A stretch of 64,000 nucleotides of DNA, from positions 1 to 64,000 of the forward strand of contig CACOJO010000005.1 of the NCBI GenBank assembly GCA_902627595.1, written 5' to 3'. The stretch comes from an uncultured SAR86 cluster bacterium (GTDB taxonomy: Bacteria > Pseudomonadota > Gammaproteobacteria > Magnimaribacterales > AG-339-G14). Shown here in pieces: positions 7,971 to 20,325 of the stretch. The notes beneath the pieces are model-generated. The model saw only the letters and a list, made by a program, of their open reading frames with translations. It had not been told where the DNA came from and did not search any database. Every line of letters begins with the position of its first letter. The first letter of the stretch is position 1. The position numbers and the translations under genes are program-made.

Positions 7971-8984
7971 ATGTCACTATCAAAATTACATTTAAATAAT
8001 TTCAGATCTTTTAAAAATTCCTCTTTTAATCTTTCAAAAAGGAATCTAATTCTTGGTAAAAACGGGGCAGGGAAGTCTTCTTTTTTAGAGGCAATTTTCT
8101 TTGTTCTCTCAAAAAAATCTTTTAGATCATCTTCTTCAAATTCGATGATTAATTTTGACTCAGATTTTTTTAAAGTTGATGCAATAATTGAAGGCAATAA
8201 ATTTTCTTTTACAAAGGATTTATCATCTTCATTAAGATCTACATTTGAAAACACTCTAAATGATTTTCTGCCCTTGGTAATAAATAATTTTTCCTTAAGT
8301 CTCTTGGAGGCACCCAAAGAAAATAGGCGGTCTTTTTTAGACTATCTAATGTTCCACGTGGAACACGATTACAAAATAGATCATTTAAAGTTCAAAAAAG
8401 CTCTTGCTCAGAGAAATAGGGCGCTTAAAAAAAGTTCTTCCTCTGAGCTTAAATCTTGGACGAAAGTTTTCATTGAACTATCTGAGAAATTAACCAAAAA
8501 GAAACTTGAATTTATCGACTCTTTTCTGAAAAGCTTTCCTGATTTTGTAGACTCTTTAACCATTCCAGATAGTTTAAAAGACAAGTTCAAGGAAATCTCT
8601 ATTGCTTATGATAAAGGCTGGAAAGAAAGCTTATTAGAAGAATTAAGGGAGTCTTTTATTAAGGATAAGGCAAGGGGTTTTACTTCTTTAGGACCGCAAA
8701 CTTCAGATTTAAGCGTGAAAATAAAAAAACAAGATTCTGGAAATATTTTATCAAGAGGAGAGCAAAAGATATTGATTTTATTGATTTATTTATTTTTTAT
8801 TAAGGCTTATAATCTTTTAAAGCCAAACAAAACTATCTTCTTGCTCGATGACTTGCCCTCTGAACTTGACGAAATAAACTTGGATTTAGCTTTACATCTC
8901 CTCCAAGATATTGATTGTCAATTATTTATAACTTCTTTAGAAAAGATGGAAAAATATGAGTTTGATAACGTAATTGATTTATAA
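7971..8984 (+). CDS. recF: DNA replication and repair protein RecF
   Basis: This 337-residue SMC-like ATPase acts with RecO and RecR in loading RecA at gaps. Walker A is LGKNGAGKSSFLEA (about residue 27 on). The family string FLDYLMFHVEHDY follows. The ABC-type signature region is LSRGEQKILILLIY, and Walker B is FLLDDLPSELDE. It is slightly shorter than the Escherichia coli protein, by about 20 residues. A perfect match to the chromosomal parS consensus is embedded in the codons for FHVEH (8350-8365). The product is still as expected, so the site is compatible with the coding function. Confidence 0.95.
   Translation: MSLSKLHLNNFRSFKNSSFNLSKRNLILGKNGAGKSSFLEAIFFVLSKKSFRSSSSNSMINFDSDFFKVDAIIEGNKFSFTKDLSSSLRSTFENTLNDFLPLVINNFSLSLLEAPKENRRSFLDYLMFHVEHDYKIDHLKFKKALAQRNRALKKSSSSELKSWTKVFIELSEKLTKKKLEFIDSFLKSFPDFVDSLTIPDSLKDKFKEISIAYDKGWKESLLEELRESFIKDKARGFTSLGPQTSDLSVKIKKQDSGNILSRGEQKILILLIYLFFIKAYNLLKPNKTIFLLDDLPSELDEINLDLALHLLQDIDCQLFITSLEKMEKYEFDNVIDL
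8350..8365. promoter_or_regulatory. candidate parS centromere site (ParB binding) within recF
   Basis: TGTTCCACGTGGAACA is a perfect 16-base palindrome and matches TGTTNCACGTGNAACA, the conserved bacterial parS motif bound by ParB. Its place about 3 kb from the putative oriC fits the normal location of such sites. The parA and parB genes would be expected just left of the window, beyond mnmG. I saw no second copy. Confidence 0.8.
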
Positions 8985-12108
<3,124 letters not shown>

Positions 12109-12112
<4 letters not shown>

Positions 12113-12648
12113 TGGCAGATGAATTTTGTCGCAGACAATAGATTCTCAAAAACTTGAGCTTGAGAAGTATCGTGATTTTTCAATGTGATTTCTCCATAAC
12201 CAGTTTTAACCAACAATGGTTTGCATTTATGAGCAAGAGCGCACTGAACATCTGAAAATTTATCTCCAACAAAATAACTGCCCGCTAGATTAATACCCAA
12301 GGTTTTTTCTGCTTGATGCAAAAGACCGGTTCTTGGCTTCCTGCATTCACAATCATCTTCAGGCTTATGAGGACAAACTTCTATATGGAGAATTTTTGAC
12401 CCATGTTCTTTCACTTTTTGTTTCATGTGAGAATTTACCTTGTCTATTTCATCCTTAGAAGCTAACCCTAGACTAATGCAGGCCTGATTGGTTGCAACAA
12501 CAATATTAAAATTATTTTCAGACAATAAAGATAATGCATCTAAGCTTCCTTCTTCGAATTTAAAATCGATTGGTTTAGTCACATAATCAAAAAGGTCTAC
12601 ATTAATAACGCCATCTCGATCAAGAATGATGTACTTCTGGTTCGACAT
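12109..12648 (-). CDS. gmhB: D-glycero-beta-D-manno-heptose-1,7-bisphosphate 7-phosphatase
   Basis: This is a 179-residue HAD-superfamily phosphatase. The nucleophile loop is DRDGVINVD (residues 9-17). Motif II is ATNQ. The zinc-binding loop is CPHKPEDDCECRKP with four Cys/His ligands, typical of GmhB. Motif IV is GDKFSDVQCA. It acts in the ADP-heptose pathway of the lipopolysaccharide core, in the cytoplasm. The ATG is two bases after the glyQS stop, and its own stop overlaps the acyltransferase start, so the three genes are probably co-transcribed. Confidence 0.93.
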
Positions 12649-12650
12649 TG

Positions 12651-14012
12651 TCAGCCTTTAAACAACTTTTCTATGCTTGTTTCTAAATCGTTTAAGTCAA
12701 CAACTTCTTGTTGCATAGTGTCTCTATCTCTAAAAGTTACTTTATTCAGCTCTATGGTGTCATAGTCAACTGTTATACAAATTGGAGTACCAATTTCGTC
12801 ATGCTTTCGATAACTTTTTCCTATATTTCCAGTATTTTCAACAGCAACTCTACCAATATTAAGTTTTAGAAGCCTTTTCTTAATTTCTATAGAAGCTTTA
12901 ACGATATCCTCAACGTTCTTTTTAAGAGGAATAACTGCTATTTTTACCGGAGATAAATGCTTTTTCAAAGATAATAGCACCCTTTTCGTGTTATTTTCTA
13001 GATTTTCTTCCTTGTATGCATCGTTTAAAATGGCTAAAAATGCCCTTTCAACACCAGCACTCGGTTCGATAACAAAGGGCACAAGCCATTTATTAGATAT
13101 TTTATCCTGGTATGCTAGTTTAGCTTTAGAAACCTTATTTTCCTTAGTTATTGCTTTTATTTCAAATTCTTCCTGAGACTTCGTATGAGAGCCTAAATCA
13201 AAATCTGTTCTATTTGCAATTCCTTCAAGTTCCTCCGTACCGTGAGGAAATTTATACATAATGTCTGCAGTTGCTTTTGAGTAATGTGATAGATCTTCCT
13301 TAGGCACATTAAAAACTTCAAGATTTTCTTCATTTATGCCTTGTTCAATCCACCATTTCATTCTTTCGTTTATCCAATATTCGTGAAATTTATCATCATC
13401 TTTTGGCTCGACAAAATATTCCATTTCCATTTGTTCAAATTCTCTTTTTCTAAAGATAAAATTTCTTGCAGTAATCTCATTTCTAAAAGCTTTACCAATT
13501 TGAGCAATTCCAAATGGCAATGTTCTTGAAGTGCTATCTAAAACATTCTTAAAATTAATAAAAATATGCTGGGCAGTTTCCGGCCGAAGATATGCAATGG
13601 ATGAACCATCATCAACAGGCCCGATGTTCGTTTTAAACATCAGATTAAAGTCTCTCGGCTCAGTTAAATTTGTAGAATCACAATTTGGACATTTCATTTC
13701 GTCTAAAGTATCTGCGCGCATTCTAAATTTACAATCTTTGCAATCAATTAGAGGATCAGTGAAAGTATCTTCGTGACCTGATTGAGAAAAGATGTTTTGG
13801 CTTCCTAAAATGGATGAATCTAAGCCTTCGATATCATCTCTTTGATAAATCATAGACTCCCACCAAGCTCGCTTAATATTATTGGCAAGCTCTACGCCCA
13901 GCGGCCCATAATCATAGACACCTTGCATTCCTCCATAAATTTCTGCAGTCTGAAAAATAAAACCTCTTCTCTTACAAAGAGAAACGATTTTATCCATTTT
14001 ATTATCAGTCAT
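12651..14012 (-). CDS. glyQS: glycyl-tRNA synthetase, single-chain homodimeric type
   Basis: This 453-residue class II synthetase charges tRNA-Gly. The N-terminus has [18 protein letters not shown] and [16 protein letters not shown] four-cysteine zinc finger follows (CKDCKFRM ... KCPNCDS). Class II motif 2 is [21 protein letters not shown], and motif 3 lies in [14 protein letters not shown]. The C-terminal anticodon domain follows ([11 protein letters not shown]). This is the form found in archaea, eukaryotes and some bacteria, not the glyQ/glyS alpha-beta enzyme normal in gammaproteobacteria. It sits exactly where glyS-glyQ lie in Pseudomonas, between gmhB and the trk genes, which suggests in-place replacement. 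Confidence 0.93.
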   Translation of the reverse strand: MTDNKMDKIVSLCKRRGFIFQTAEIYGGMQGVYDYGPLGVELANNIKRAWWESMIYQRDDIEGLDSSILGSQNIFSQSGHEDTFTDPLIDCKDCKFRMRADTLDEMKCPNCDSTNLTEPRDFNLMFKTNIGPVDDGSSIAYLRPETAQHIFINFKNVLDSTSRTLPFGIAQIGKAFRNEITARNFIFRKREFEQMEMEYFVEPKDDDKFHEYWINERMKWWIEQGINEENLEVFNVPKEDLSHYSKATADIMYKFPHGTEELEGIANRTDFDLGSHTKSQEEFEIKAITKENKVSKAKLAYQDKISNKWLVPFVIEPSAGVERAFLAILNDAYKEENLENNTKRVLLSLKKHLSPVKIAVIPLKKNVEDIVKASIEIKKRLLKLNIGRVAVENTGNIGKSYRKHDEIGTPICITVDYDTIELNKVTFRDRDTMQQEVVDLNDLETSIEKLFKG

Positions 14013-14029
14013 AGCTTTATCTTATAAGA

Positions 14030-14043
14030 AGTAAGTACTTACT
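14030..14043. repeat. 14-base palindrome AGTAAGTACTTACT, copy 2 (trkH-glyQS junction)
   Basis: Identical to the palindrome at 4552-4565. It spans the trkH stop codon and the gap before glyQS. It has no loop and no T-run, so it is not a usual terminator. Function is unknown and may be none. Confidence 0.5.
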
Positions 14044-15493
14044 ATTCTTTCCAAAAGAATGCTGTAAACAATACCAACAAAGTATAGATTTCTAACCTTC
14101 CAAGTATCATTACAAAAGCCAAAATAACTTTCGTTAACGCATCCATTCCTGCGTAATTATAAGCTACTTCACCTAGACCTGGACCTAAATTATTAAGGCA
14201 TGCGGCGATTGCAGAAAAGGCAGTCTCCGTATCAATCCCCTGCCCCATTAAGACAAAAGATCCAACCAAAAAGGTGAGCAGATATACAGTCAAAAAACCC
14301 CAGACTGAGTCAGCAACTTCACTATTTATTTTCTTTTTCCCTATCTTTAAGGGCAAGACAATATTTGGATGAATAAGTTTTTTTAACTCTCTTCTTGCAT
14401 GATTCAAAAGCACCAATCCTCTTATTGCTTTAAACCCGCCCGCTGTTGAGCCAGCACAAGCCCCTATCATGCCAATAAAAATTAATAGCTGAGGAAGGTA
14501 AGTTGGAAATGAAGAATGATCTAAAACTGTAAATCCTGTAGTAGTTGCAAATGACGTTACAGTAAACAAAGAAGAAATAATAAGATTTGAAGATAATTCA
14601 GAGCTGTTAAACCAGATGGTAATCAAGAAAACAACAAAAGCTAGAAAAAGCATTTTCCAATAGAATCCAAATTCAGGATCTTTGAGGTAGTTTAATAGCC
14701 TAAAATTTGAAAAAGAAAGATAATGCAGAGAAAAGCTTATACCTGAAATAAACATGAAAATTACTGCCAAAATATAAATAGTATCGCTTTTGAAGAATGC
14801 AAAACTCTCGTTGTAATTAGAAAACCCTCCAATCGCAATGGTAGTAAAAGAGTGAACCACCGCATCAAAATATTCCATTCCTGCTATGAAATATGAAATA
14901 AAACAAAGCAGGGTAAGAGTGAGATATATGTAAACTAAAACCATCGCGGTTTCAGCTATTTTAGGCCTCAATTTGCTTTGATTTATAGGCCCTTGAGTTT
15001 CTCCTCTATAAAGCTGCATACCTCCAACCCCAAGGAGCGGCATCAATGCAATAGCTAAAACAATAATACCAAGACCCCCTATCCATTGGAGTAAGCCTCT
15101 ATAGAAGAGAATTGAGTAAAATTCCGTAGAAAGATCTGAAAATATTGTTGCACCCGTGGTTGTTAAACCTGATGTAGCTTCAAAGTAAGCACTAACTATT
15201 GATATATCGCTGTTACTTCCTAATATAAAAGGCAAAGTTGCAAAGATCGTAAAAAACAGCCAAAGAAAGACAGTTAATAAAAAACCCTCTTTTACTCTAA
15301 TGCCTTCGTACTTCTTTTCAAAATTAACTAAATATAAAAAAGAACCAAATGCTAGAGTAATTAGAAAAGAATAGCCAAAGGCTGCAATATTATCTTCGTT
15401 ATAGATAATTGAAACAATAATTGGCGTTAGTTGTAAAAAAGAAAAGGCAATCAAACCAATTCCCAAGACTCTAGAAATTAATCTGAACTTCAT
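14042..15493 (-). CDS. trkH: Trk potassium uptake system channel subunit TrkH
   Basis: This 483-residue protein has about ten to twelve membrane segments arranged as four P-loop repeats. Selectivity-filter-like strings are visible: TSGLTTTGAT, IAIGGFSNYN, TTTGFTVLD, and CLNNLGPGLG near the C-terminus. LQWIGGLGIIVL is also characteristic of the family. It conducts potassium across the inner membrane with TrkA as the cytoplasmic gate. The gene follows trkA on the same strand with a 31-base gap; the two genes are often separated in other gammaproteobacteria. Confidence 0.95.
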   Translation of the reverse strand: MKFRLISRVLGIGLIAFSFLQLTPIIVSIIYNEDNIAAFGYSFLITLAFGSFLYLVNFEKKYEGIRVKEGFLLTVFLWLFFTIFATLPFILGSNSDISIVSAYFEATSGLTTTGATIFSDLSTEFYSILFYRGLLQWIGGLGIIVLAIALMPLLGVGGMQLYRGETQGPINQSKLRPKIAETAMVLVYIYLTLTLLCFISYFIAGMEYFDAVVHSFTTIAIGGFSNYNESFAFFKSDTIYILAVIFMFISGISFSLHYLSFSNFRLLNYLKDPEFGFYWKMLFLAFVVFLITIWFNSSELSSNLIISSLFTVTSFATTTGFTVLDHSSFPTYLPQLLIFIGMIGACAGSTAGGFKAIRGLVLLNHARRELKKLIHPNIVLPLKIGKKKINSEVADSVWGFLTVYLLTFLVGSFVLMGQGIDTETAFSAIAACLNNLGPGLGEVAYNYAGMDALTKVILAFVMILGRLEIYTLLVLFTAFFWKE

Positions 15494-15524
15494 CTAAATA
15501 TTTTTAAATTCATCTAAAATCTTT

Positions 15525-16889
15525 TTAATTCATCAAACTTGTTTCTAAGGCAGGAAACAATTTTTTATCAGATAAGAAAATTATTATATGATCATCTTCG
15601 TGAATTTTAACGTCATGATGAGCAATTTTAACTTCTTTTCCACGTATTACGGCACTTATCGTACACCCATTTGGTAGTTTTATATCATCTATCCCTTGAC
15701 CAATTATCTTTGGAGTTGTTTCAGGGCTGGCAATTAGCTCTAATGCTTCAGATTTACCCTTTTTGAAAGTATGAGCCCTTTCTATTTTTGTCTTTGTAAT
15801 ATTTTGCAGTACAACACCAATGGTAATCTCATTTGGAACAACAGTAATATCAACTTCTCCCTGATGTATCAGGTCTAAAAAAGATTGCTTATTCATCAAA
15901 GATAGTACTTTTTTTGCTCCAAGTTTTTTTGCCAACAAAGAGGACATAACATTTGCCTCATCACTGTCGGTGACTGAACAAAACATATCAATAGAATCGA
16001 TTCCTTCTTCTATCAGCAGGTCTTCGTCTGTAGCATCGCCATTAAGCACAAGAGCAGAGTCTAAATTTTCAGATAAGTAATCTCCTCTCTTTCTGCTTTT
16101 TTCTATGATCTTTACAACACTAAATTTATCTTCAAGAATTTTTGCAAGCCTTCTTCCAATCTTTCCGCCACCTGCAATCATTATGTTTTTATATTTAGAG
16201 TCTCTCGGCCTAATTTCTGACATTACTTTTTTAATATTTCCTTTTGCAGAGATAAAGAATACTTCATCGCCATCTTCTATATAATCTTCTCCGCTTGGAA
16301 TAATAATCTTTTCTTGTCTATAAATAGCAGCAACTCTTGTGTCTGCATTAGGGATATGCTGTCTTAACTCAGAAATTTTATGCCCTGTGATAGGAGCACC
16401 CTCTACGGCTTTCACACTTACCATCGATGCTCTTCCATCGCCAAAATCTAAAACTTGGAGTGCTCCTGGAAGTTGAACTAGTTTTGAAATATATTCGGTA
16501 ATTAGAGTCTCTGGAGAAATCAAAACATCTATTGAGTATTCTCCATTTTCAAAAATTTGACTGCCCTTACCCTTAAGATATTCTCTAGCTCGAATTCGAG
16601 CCATAGTTCTTGTCTGTCTATTAAGATGTTTAATCATCTGACAAGCAACTAAATTGACCTCGTCCCTTTCGGTCATTGCAATAGCTAATTCTGTATCTTG
16701 AATATTGGAGTCTTCAAGGGTTTGTGGATAGCAACAGTTCCCACAGACAATTTTTATGTCATGTTGCTCTGACTCCTTTTCGAGTTTTTCCTCATCAAGA
16801 TCTACGAGGGTTATGCTGTGACCATCTTCAGAAAGAATTTCAGTTAATTCTGATCCAACTTGGCCCGCACCTAATATTAAGATGTTCAA
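15525..16889 (-). CDS. trkA: Trk system NAD-binding regulatory subunit TrkA
   Basis: This 454-residue cytoplasmic protein is made of two RCK repeats. Each has a Rossmann NAD-binding half (GAGQVGSELTEIL near residue 7 and AGGGKIGRRLAKIL near residue 238) followed by a TrkA-C domain. It gates TrkH in response to nucleotides. The start is TTG at 16889, supported by a GGAG six bases upstream and by the exact match of NILILGAGQVG to the family N-terminus. In most gammaproteobacteria rsmB lies between fmt and trkA; here the 58-base gap has no trace of it. Confidence 0.95.
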   Translation of the reverse strand: MNILILGAGQVGSELTEILSEDGHSITLVDLDEEKLEKESEQHDIKIVCGNCCYPQTLEDSNIQDTELAIAMTERDEVNLVACQMIKHLNRQTRTMARIRAREYLKGKGSQIFENGEYSIDVLISPETLITEYISKLVQLPGALQVLDFGDGRASMVSVKAVEGAPITGHKISELRQHIPNADTRVAAIYRQEKIIIPSGEDYIEDGDEVFFISAKGNIKKVMSEIRPRDSKYKNIMIAGGGKIGRRLAKILEDKFSVVKIIEKSRKRGDYLSENLDSALVLNGDATDEDLLIEEGIDSIDMFCSVTDSDEANVMSSLLAKKLGAKKVLSLMNKQSFLDLIHQGEVDITVVPNEITIGVVLQNITKTKIERAHTFKKGKSEALELIASPETTPKIIGQGIDDIKLPNGCTISAVIRGKEVKIAHHDVKIHEDDHIIIFLSDKKLFPALETSLMN

Positions 16890-16947
16890 TTATTACTCCA
16901 ATAAAAATTATACTCTTAGAAAAATAATATTGTGAATTTGATTATCA

Positions 16948-17880
16948 CTATTTAAAGCCTTCGTCGGAGTTAAAAAAATTTTTTGATCCATTGTAGAAAC
17001 TTTTGTATTCCATTCTTTTTTTATTCTGCCTAGCAAGCTCTTTAATTTCGACACACAGATCTTTTCCAGAGACTAAAAATTCGTTTTTATCAGCCTTAAT
17101 AATTTTTCCGGGGCCTGAAGCGGGTAGGGCATTTATTTTTGCACGGTAGATAATAATTCTTTCATTTTTATATTTTGAAAATGCACAAGGATTAGGACAA
17201 AGACCATTAATTTTGCCAACTATTTCTTCCGCTGATTTTGTCCAATCTATTCTTGCTTCGTCTTTGGTTACTTTAGGAGCATAAGAAGAATCGTTTTCAT
17301 TTTGTTCTGTAAGAGAAAATGTATTTTCCTCAATAGAATCAATAGTTTGTAGGATATTTCTAGATGAAATATCGCTCATAATTTCCTCTAAATCTTCGGT
17401 ATTCGTTCCTTCCTCAATAGGAAATTTTATGCTGTTTACAATTGGACCCGTATCGAGACCGGCATCCATTTTCATGAATGTAATTCCTGTTTCTCGGTCG
17501 CAGTTAATTATGCTTCTTTGAATTGGAGCAGCGCCTCTGTACTTAGGCAGTAAAGATGTGTGAATGTTAAAGCTTCCATGTTTTGCCACGTTCAAAAGAT
17601 CTTCACTTATGATGTGTCCAAAAGCAAAGACAAGAAGGAGATCAATATTAAGTTTTTCCAAGGTAGGTCTGAACTTTCTATCTTTGATTTCATCATAAGA
17701 AAAAATTTTAATTTTTTTCTCTTCTGCAAAAACTCTGATTGGACTTTTAACAAATTTTAAACCTCTACCCGAACGCTTTTCTTCTGCACAAATCACTCCA
17801 ACCAAATCGTGTTTGGACTCATAGATGGTTTCAAGAGTTTTAAGAGCAATCTTCGGCGTAGCAGCAAATAAGATATTCAT
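16948..17880 (-). CDS. fmt: methionyl-tRNA formyltransferase
   Basis: This 310-residue enzyme formylates initiator Met-tRNA using 10-formyltetrahydrofolate. The N-terminal hydrolase-like fold shows NILFAATPKIALKTLE, AFGHIISEDLL and the active-site signature FNIHTSLLPKYRGAAPIQ (Asn and His catalytic). The partner Asp lies in GLDTGPIV. The C-terminal OB-like domain begins near residue 205 (IDWTKSAEEIVGKINGL). Its ATG overlaps the stop of def by one base, the classical def-fmt pair whose products add and remove the formyl group. Confidence 0.96.
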   Translation of the reverse strand: MNILFAATPKIALKTLETIYESKHDLVGVICAEEKRSGRGLKFVKSPIRVFAEEKKIKIFSYDEIKDRKFRPTLEKLNIDLLLVFAFGHIISEDLLNVAKHGSFNIHTSLLPKYRGAAPIQRSIINCDRETGITFMKMDAGLDTGPIVNSIKFPIEEGTNTEDLEEIMSDISSRNILQTIDSIEENTFSLTEQNENDSSYAPKVTKDEARIDWTKSAEEIVGKINGLCPNPCAFSKYKNERIIIYRAKINALPASGPGKIIKADKNEFLVSGKDLCVEIKELARQNKKRMEYKSFYNGSKNFFNSDEGFK

Positions 17881-18377
17881 TATTTCTGTTTGACAATTTT
17901 ATTTCGAATTCTTCTTCTTTTCAGTTCAGAAATATGATCAACGAATAATCGACCGTTGAGGTGATCGAGTTCATGCTGGACAACTTTGGTCAATAGTCCT
18001 TCGGGCTTAATTTCTTGTTTTTGTCCGTTTAGATCTTGATAAGAGAGTTTAATATCTGATGGTCTTGAAATCTTCTCAAAAAAACCCGGTACACTTAAGC
18101 AGCCTTCATCGTAATCTTCAGTTTTAGAAGGATCCAAAATTTGAATCACAGGATTGACGATTACTAAGGGTTCATTTTTTTCTGGACTAATGTCGATAAC
18201 AGCTACCTGTTTATCAACGCCAATTTGAGTTGCAGCCAGCCCAATGCCATTTACTGAATGCATGGTTTCAAACATATCATCAGTTAAGGCTTTTAACTCC
18301 TCGTCAAAAGTTTCAACAGGTTTTGCTTTAATACGCAAATCTTGATCAGGAAATTTTAAAATTTTTCTAATTGCCAC
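17880..18377 (-). CDS. def: peptide deformylase
   Basis: This 165-residue metalloenzyme removes the N-formyl group from nascent proteins. All three motifs are intact: GIGLAATQIG, EGCLSVPGF with the metal-binding Cys, and QHELDHLNG with the HExxH metal site. The start is GTG at 18377, and the N-terminus AIRKILKFPDQDLR aligns with the family. It is divergent from purE across 61 bases, and its end overlaps the fmt start. Confidence 0.97.
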   Translation of the reverse strand: MAIRKILKFPDQDLRIKAKPVETFDEELKALTDDMFETMHSVNGIGLAATQIGVDKQVAVIDISPEKNEPLVIVNPVIQILDPSKTEDYDEGCLSVPGFFEKISRPSDIKLSYQDLNGQKQEIKPEGLLTKVVQHELDHLNGRLFVDHISELKRRRIRNKIVKQK

Positions 18378-18438
18378 GATAGTTATTCAATTTATTTTTA
18401 TGATCTGTAAAATAACATTTTAGTTAAGGAGATCAAAA

Positions 18439-18924
18439 ATGAAAGTTTCAATTGTCATGGGTTCAAAATCAGATTTAGATTTAGCAAAAGCTGCTGGAGA
18501 AATTCTCGATACGCTCGATGTTCCATACACAATAAATATTTTAAGTGCGCATAGAACACCAGAGCTATTGCATGCTCATATAGATGAGGCCATTGCTGAT
18601 GGAGTGAGAGTTTTTATCGGCATTGCAGGTTTGGCTGCCCACTTGGCTGGAAATGTTGCCTCCAAAACTACTTTGCCAGTTATTGGCGTTCCGGGAGACG
18701 GCGGCCCTTTGAATGGATTTGATGCTCTTTTATCTACTGTGCAAATGCCTAAGGGCGTCCCAGTTGCAACGGTTGCTATTGGTAAAGCAGGGGCAATAAA
18801 TGCAGGATATTTAGCTGCTCAAATGTTATCCACAGGCAATGAGGAACTCGCTGAAAAGGTAAAAAACCTCAGAGAAGAGCAAAAAGAAGCCTTAAAAAGG
18901 GAAAACGAGGATCTTCAAAGCTAA
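18439..18924 (+). CDS. purE: N5-carboxyaminoimidazole ribonucleotide mutase PurE
   Basis: This 161-residue class I PurE rearranges N5-CAIR to CAIR in purine synthesis. The N-terminal GSKSDLDLAKAAGEIL and SAHRTPELL are diagnostic, with the catalytic His in SAHR. The string GIAGLAAHLAGNVASKT follows. An AAGGAG Shine-Dalgarno sequence lies eight bases before the ATG, one of the few strong ones in this half of the window. The ATP-dependent partner purK, usually adjacent, is not next to it; tsaC and aroE follow instead. Confidence 0.95.
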   Translation: MKVSIVMGSKSDLDLAKAAGEILDTLDVPYTINILSAHRTPELLHAHIDEAIADGVRVFIGIAGLAAHLAGNVASKTTLPVIGVPGDGGPLNGFDALLSTVQMPKGVPVATVAIGKAGAINAGYLAAQMLSTGNEELAEKVKNLREEQKEALKRENEDLQS

Positions 18925-18937
18925 ATTATCAAGGAAA

Positions 18938-19441
18938 ATGATTTACGCATACCCTACTGAAGGAGTTTGGGGTTTAGGCTGTCTGCCTGATTCAGAAAAA
19001 GATGTAAAAAAAATTTTTTTTCTTAAACAAAGAACGTTAGACAAGGGCTTAATTCTAGTTTCTGGCCATTTTTGCCATTTTGATCCTTATCTATCGCACT
19101 TGTCTATAGATTTGATAAAGAAAATAAAAAGTAAATGGCCCGGAGCTCATACTTGGTTGGTTCCAGCAAACTATAACGTTCCCTCATGGATAAAAGGCGA
19201 TAGCGACTTTGTGGCTTTGAGGCAAAGCATTCATCCTTCAATTATTGAGCTCTCTGAAAAGTTAAATAGTGTTATCACATCCACTTCAGCGAATATTTCA
19301 TCAGAACCTCCAGCAAAAAATGCTGATGAAGTTAGAAACTTATTTGGAGATGAGGTATCTATATTGGAAGGAGAGCTTGGCGGAGCAGATAAACCTACGC
19401 CAATACAAAATTTAATAACTGATGAATGGATAAGAAAATGA
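18938..19441 (+). CDS. tsaC: threonylcarbamoyl-AMP synthase TsaC (YrdC/Sua5 family)
   Basis: This 167-residue enzyme makes the threonylcarbamoyl-AMP used for t6A in ANN-decoding tRNAs. Signatures are AYPTEGVWGLGC, LKQRTLDKGLILV, KWPGAHTWLVPA and TSTSANISSEPPA. It starts only four residues before AYPTE, so it lacks the roughly 20-residue N-terminal helix of Escherichia coli TsaC. Upstream in frame there is no ATG, GTG or TTG before a stop, so the short form seems real. The stop overlaps aroE. The tsaC-aroE linkage is common in gammaproteobacteria. Confidence 0.93.
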   Translation: MIYAYPTEGVWGLGCLPDSEKDVKKIFFLKQRTLDKGLILVSGHFCHFDPYLSHLSIDLIKKIKSKWPGAHTWLVPANYNVPSWIKGDSDFVALRQSIHPSIIELSEKLNSVITSTSANISSEPPAKNADEVRNLFGDEVSILEGELGGADKPTPIQNLITDEWIRK

Positions 19442-20274
19442 AACTTGCCGTAATAGGTAAGCCAATTGGCCACTCAAAGTCTCCTGAGATTCATCAACAC
19501 TTTGCCAATCAATTTGATGCAAAGATTGAATTCAGAAAAGATGAAGTTACATCAGAAACTTTAGCAACATGGCTTGCTGACTTTTTTAAGGATGGTGGCA
19601 AAGGTGTTTCCATAACACTCCCTCTTAAAGAAGCGGCTTTAAATTACGTAGATGAAATTTCTGATCGGGCCAGACTTGCTTCAGCATGCAATGTCATTTA
19701 TGCGAAAGATGAAAAGTTGTTTGCAGACTGTACCGATGGATTTGGTCTAGTCAAAGATATAGAAGAAAATTTAAAAGTCTCTTTGAAGGACAAGAAAATA
19801 TTGATTTTAGGTGCTGGAGGTGCTGCACGCGGTATTATTCCTTCGATTATCGAAAAAGATCCAGCAAGTCTGAAAATAGCTAATAGAACTGAAAGCAAAG
19901 CTCTTTTACTAAAGGAAGATTTAGAAGGCAAAGTTGATTTAAAGGGGAAAAGCTTAATAGTTGAGGCTGGCGGTCTTACAGATGACTTTTTGCTAGCTGA
20001 TTCTTATGATTTGGTTATCAACTCAACCGCAGTTTCAACACAAGCTGGAAAATCTTTAGGGTTACCAAAAGCCTTATTTAAAGGCATAAATTTCACATAT
20101 GACCTTTTTTATTCTGCTGAAAAAACTCTTTTCATGCAGGAGTCATTAGAGAATGGAGTTGAAAAAGTATCGGATGGTTGGGGCATGCTTGTTGAGCAGG
20201 GCGCAGAGTCTTTTAGATTATGGACTAATCTTATTCCAGATACTTCTAGATTGCTTGAAAAGCCTATTGATTAG
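19438..20274 (+). CDS. aroE: shikimate dehydrogenase
   Basis: This 278-residue NADP enzyme reduces 3-dehydroshikimate. The N-terminus KLAVIGKPIGHSKSPEIHQHF is the shikimate-binding signature. The catalytic Lys is in TLPLKEAA, the paired Asp in DCTDGFGL, and the NADP loop is LGAGGAARGIIPSI. I start at 19438, where ATG overlaps the tsaC stop (ATGA). An ATG 12 bases upstream would add four residues without family support. The C-terminal GWGMLVEQGAESFRLW is canonical. Confidence 0.94.
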   Translation: MKLAVIGKPIGHSKSPEIHQHFANQFDAKIEFRKDEVTSETLATWLADFFKDGGKGVSITLPLKEAALNYVDEISDRARLASACNVIYAKDEKLFADCTDGFGLVKDIEENLKVSLKDKKILILGAGGAARGIIPSIIEKDPASLKIANRTESKALLLKEDLEGKVDLKGKSLIVEAGGLTDDFLLADSYDLVINSTAVSTQAGKSLGLPKALFKGINFTYDLFYSAEKTLFMQESLENGVEKVSDGWGMLVEQGAESFRLWTNLIPDTSRLLEKPID

Positions 20275-20325
20275 GGCTTATTCATATATAATTCTTTCAC
20301 GTAACGCCCACAAAAACTTTTTGAG

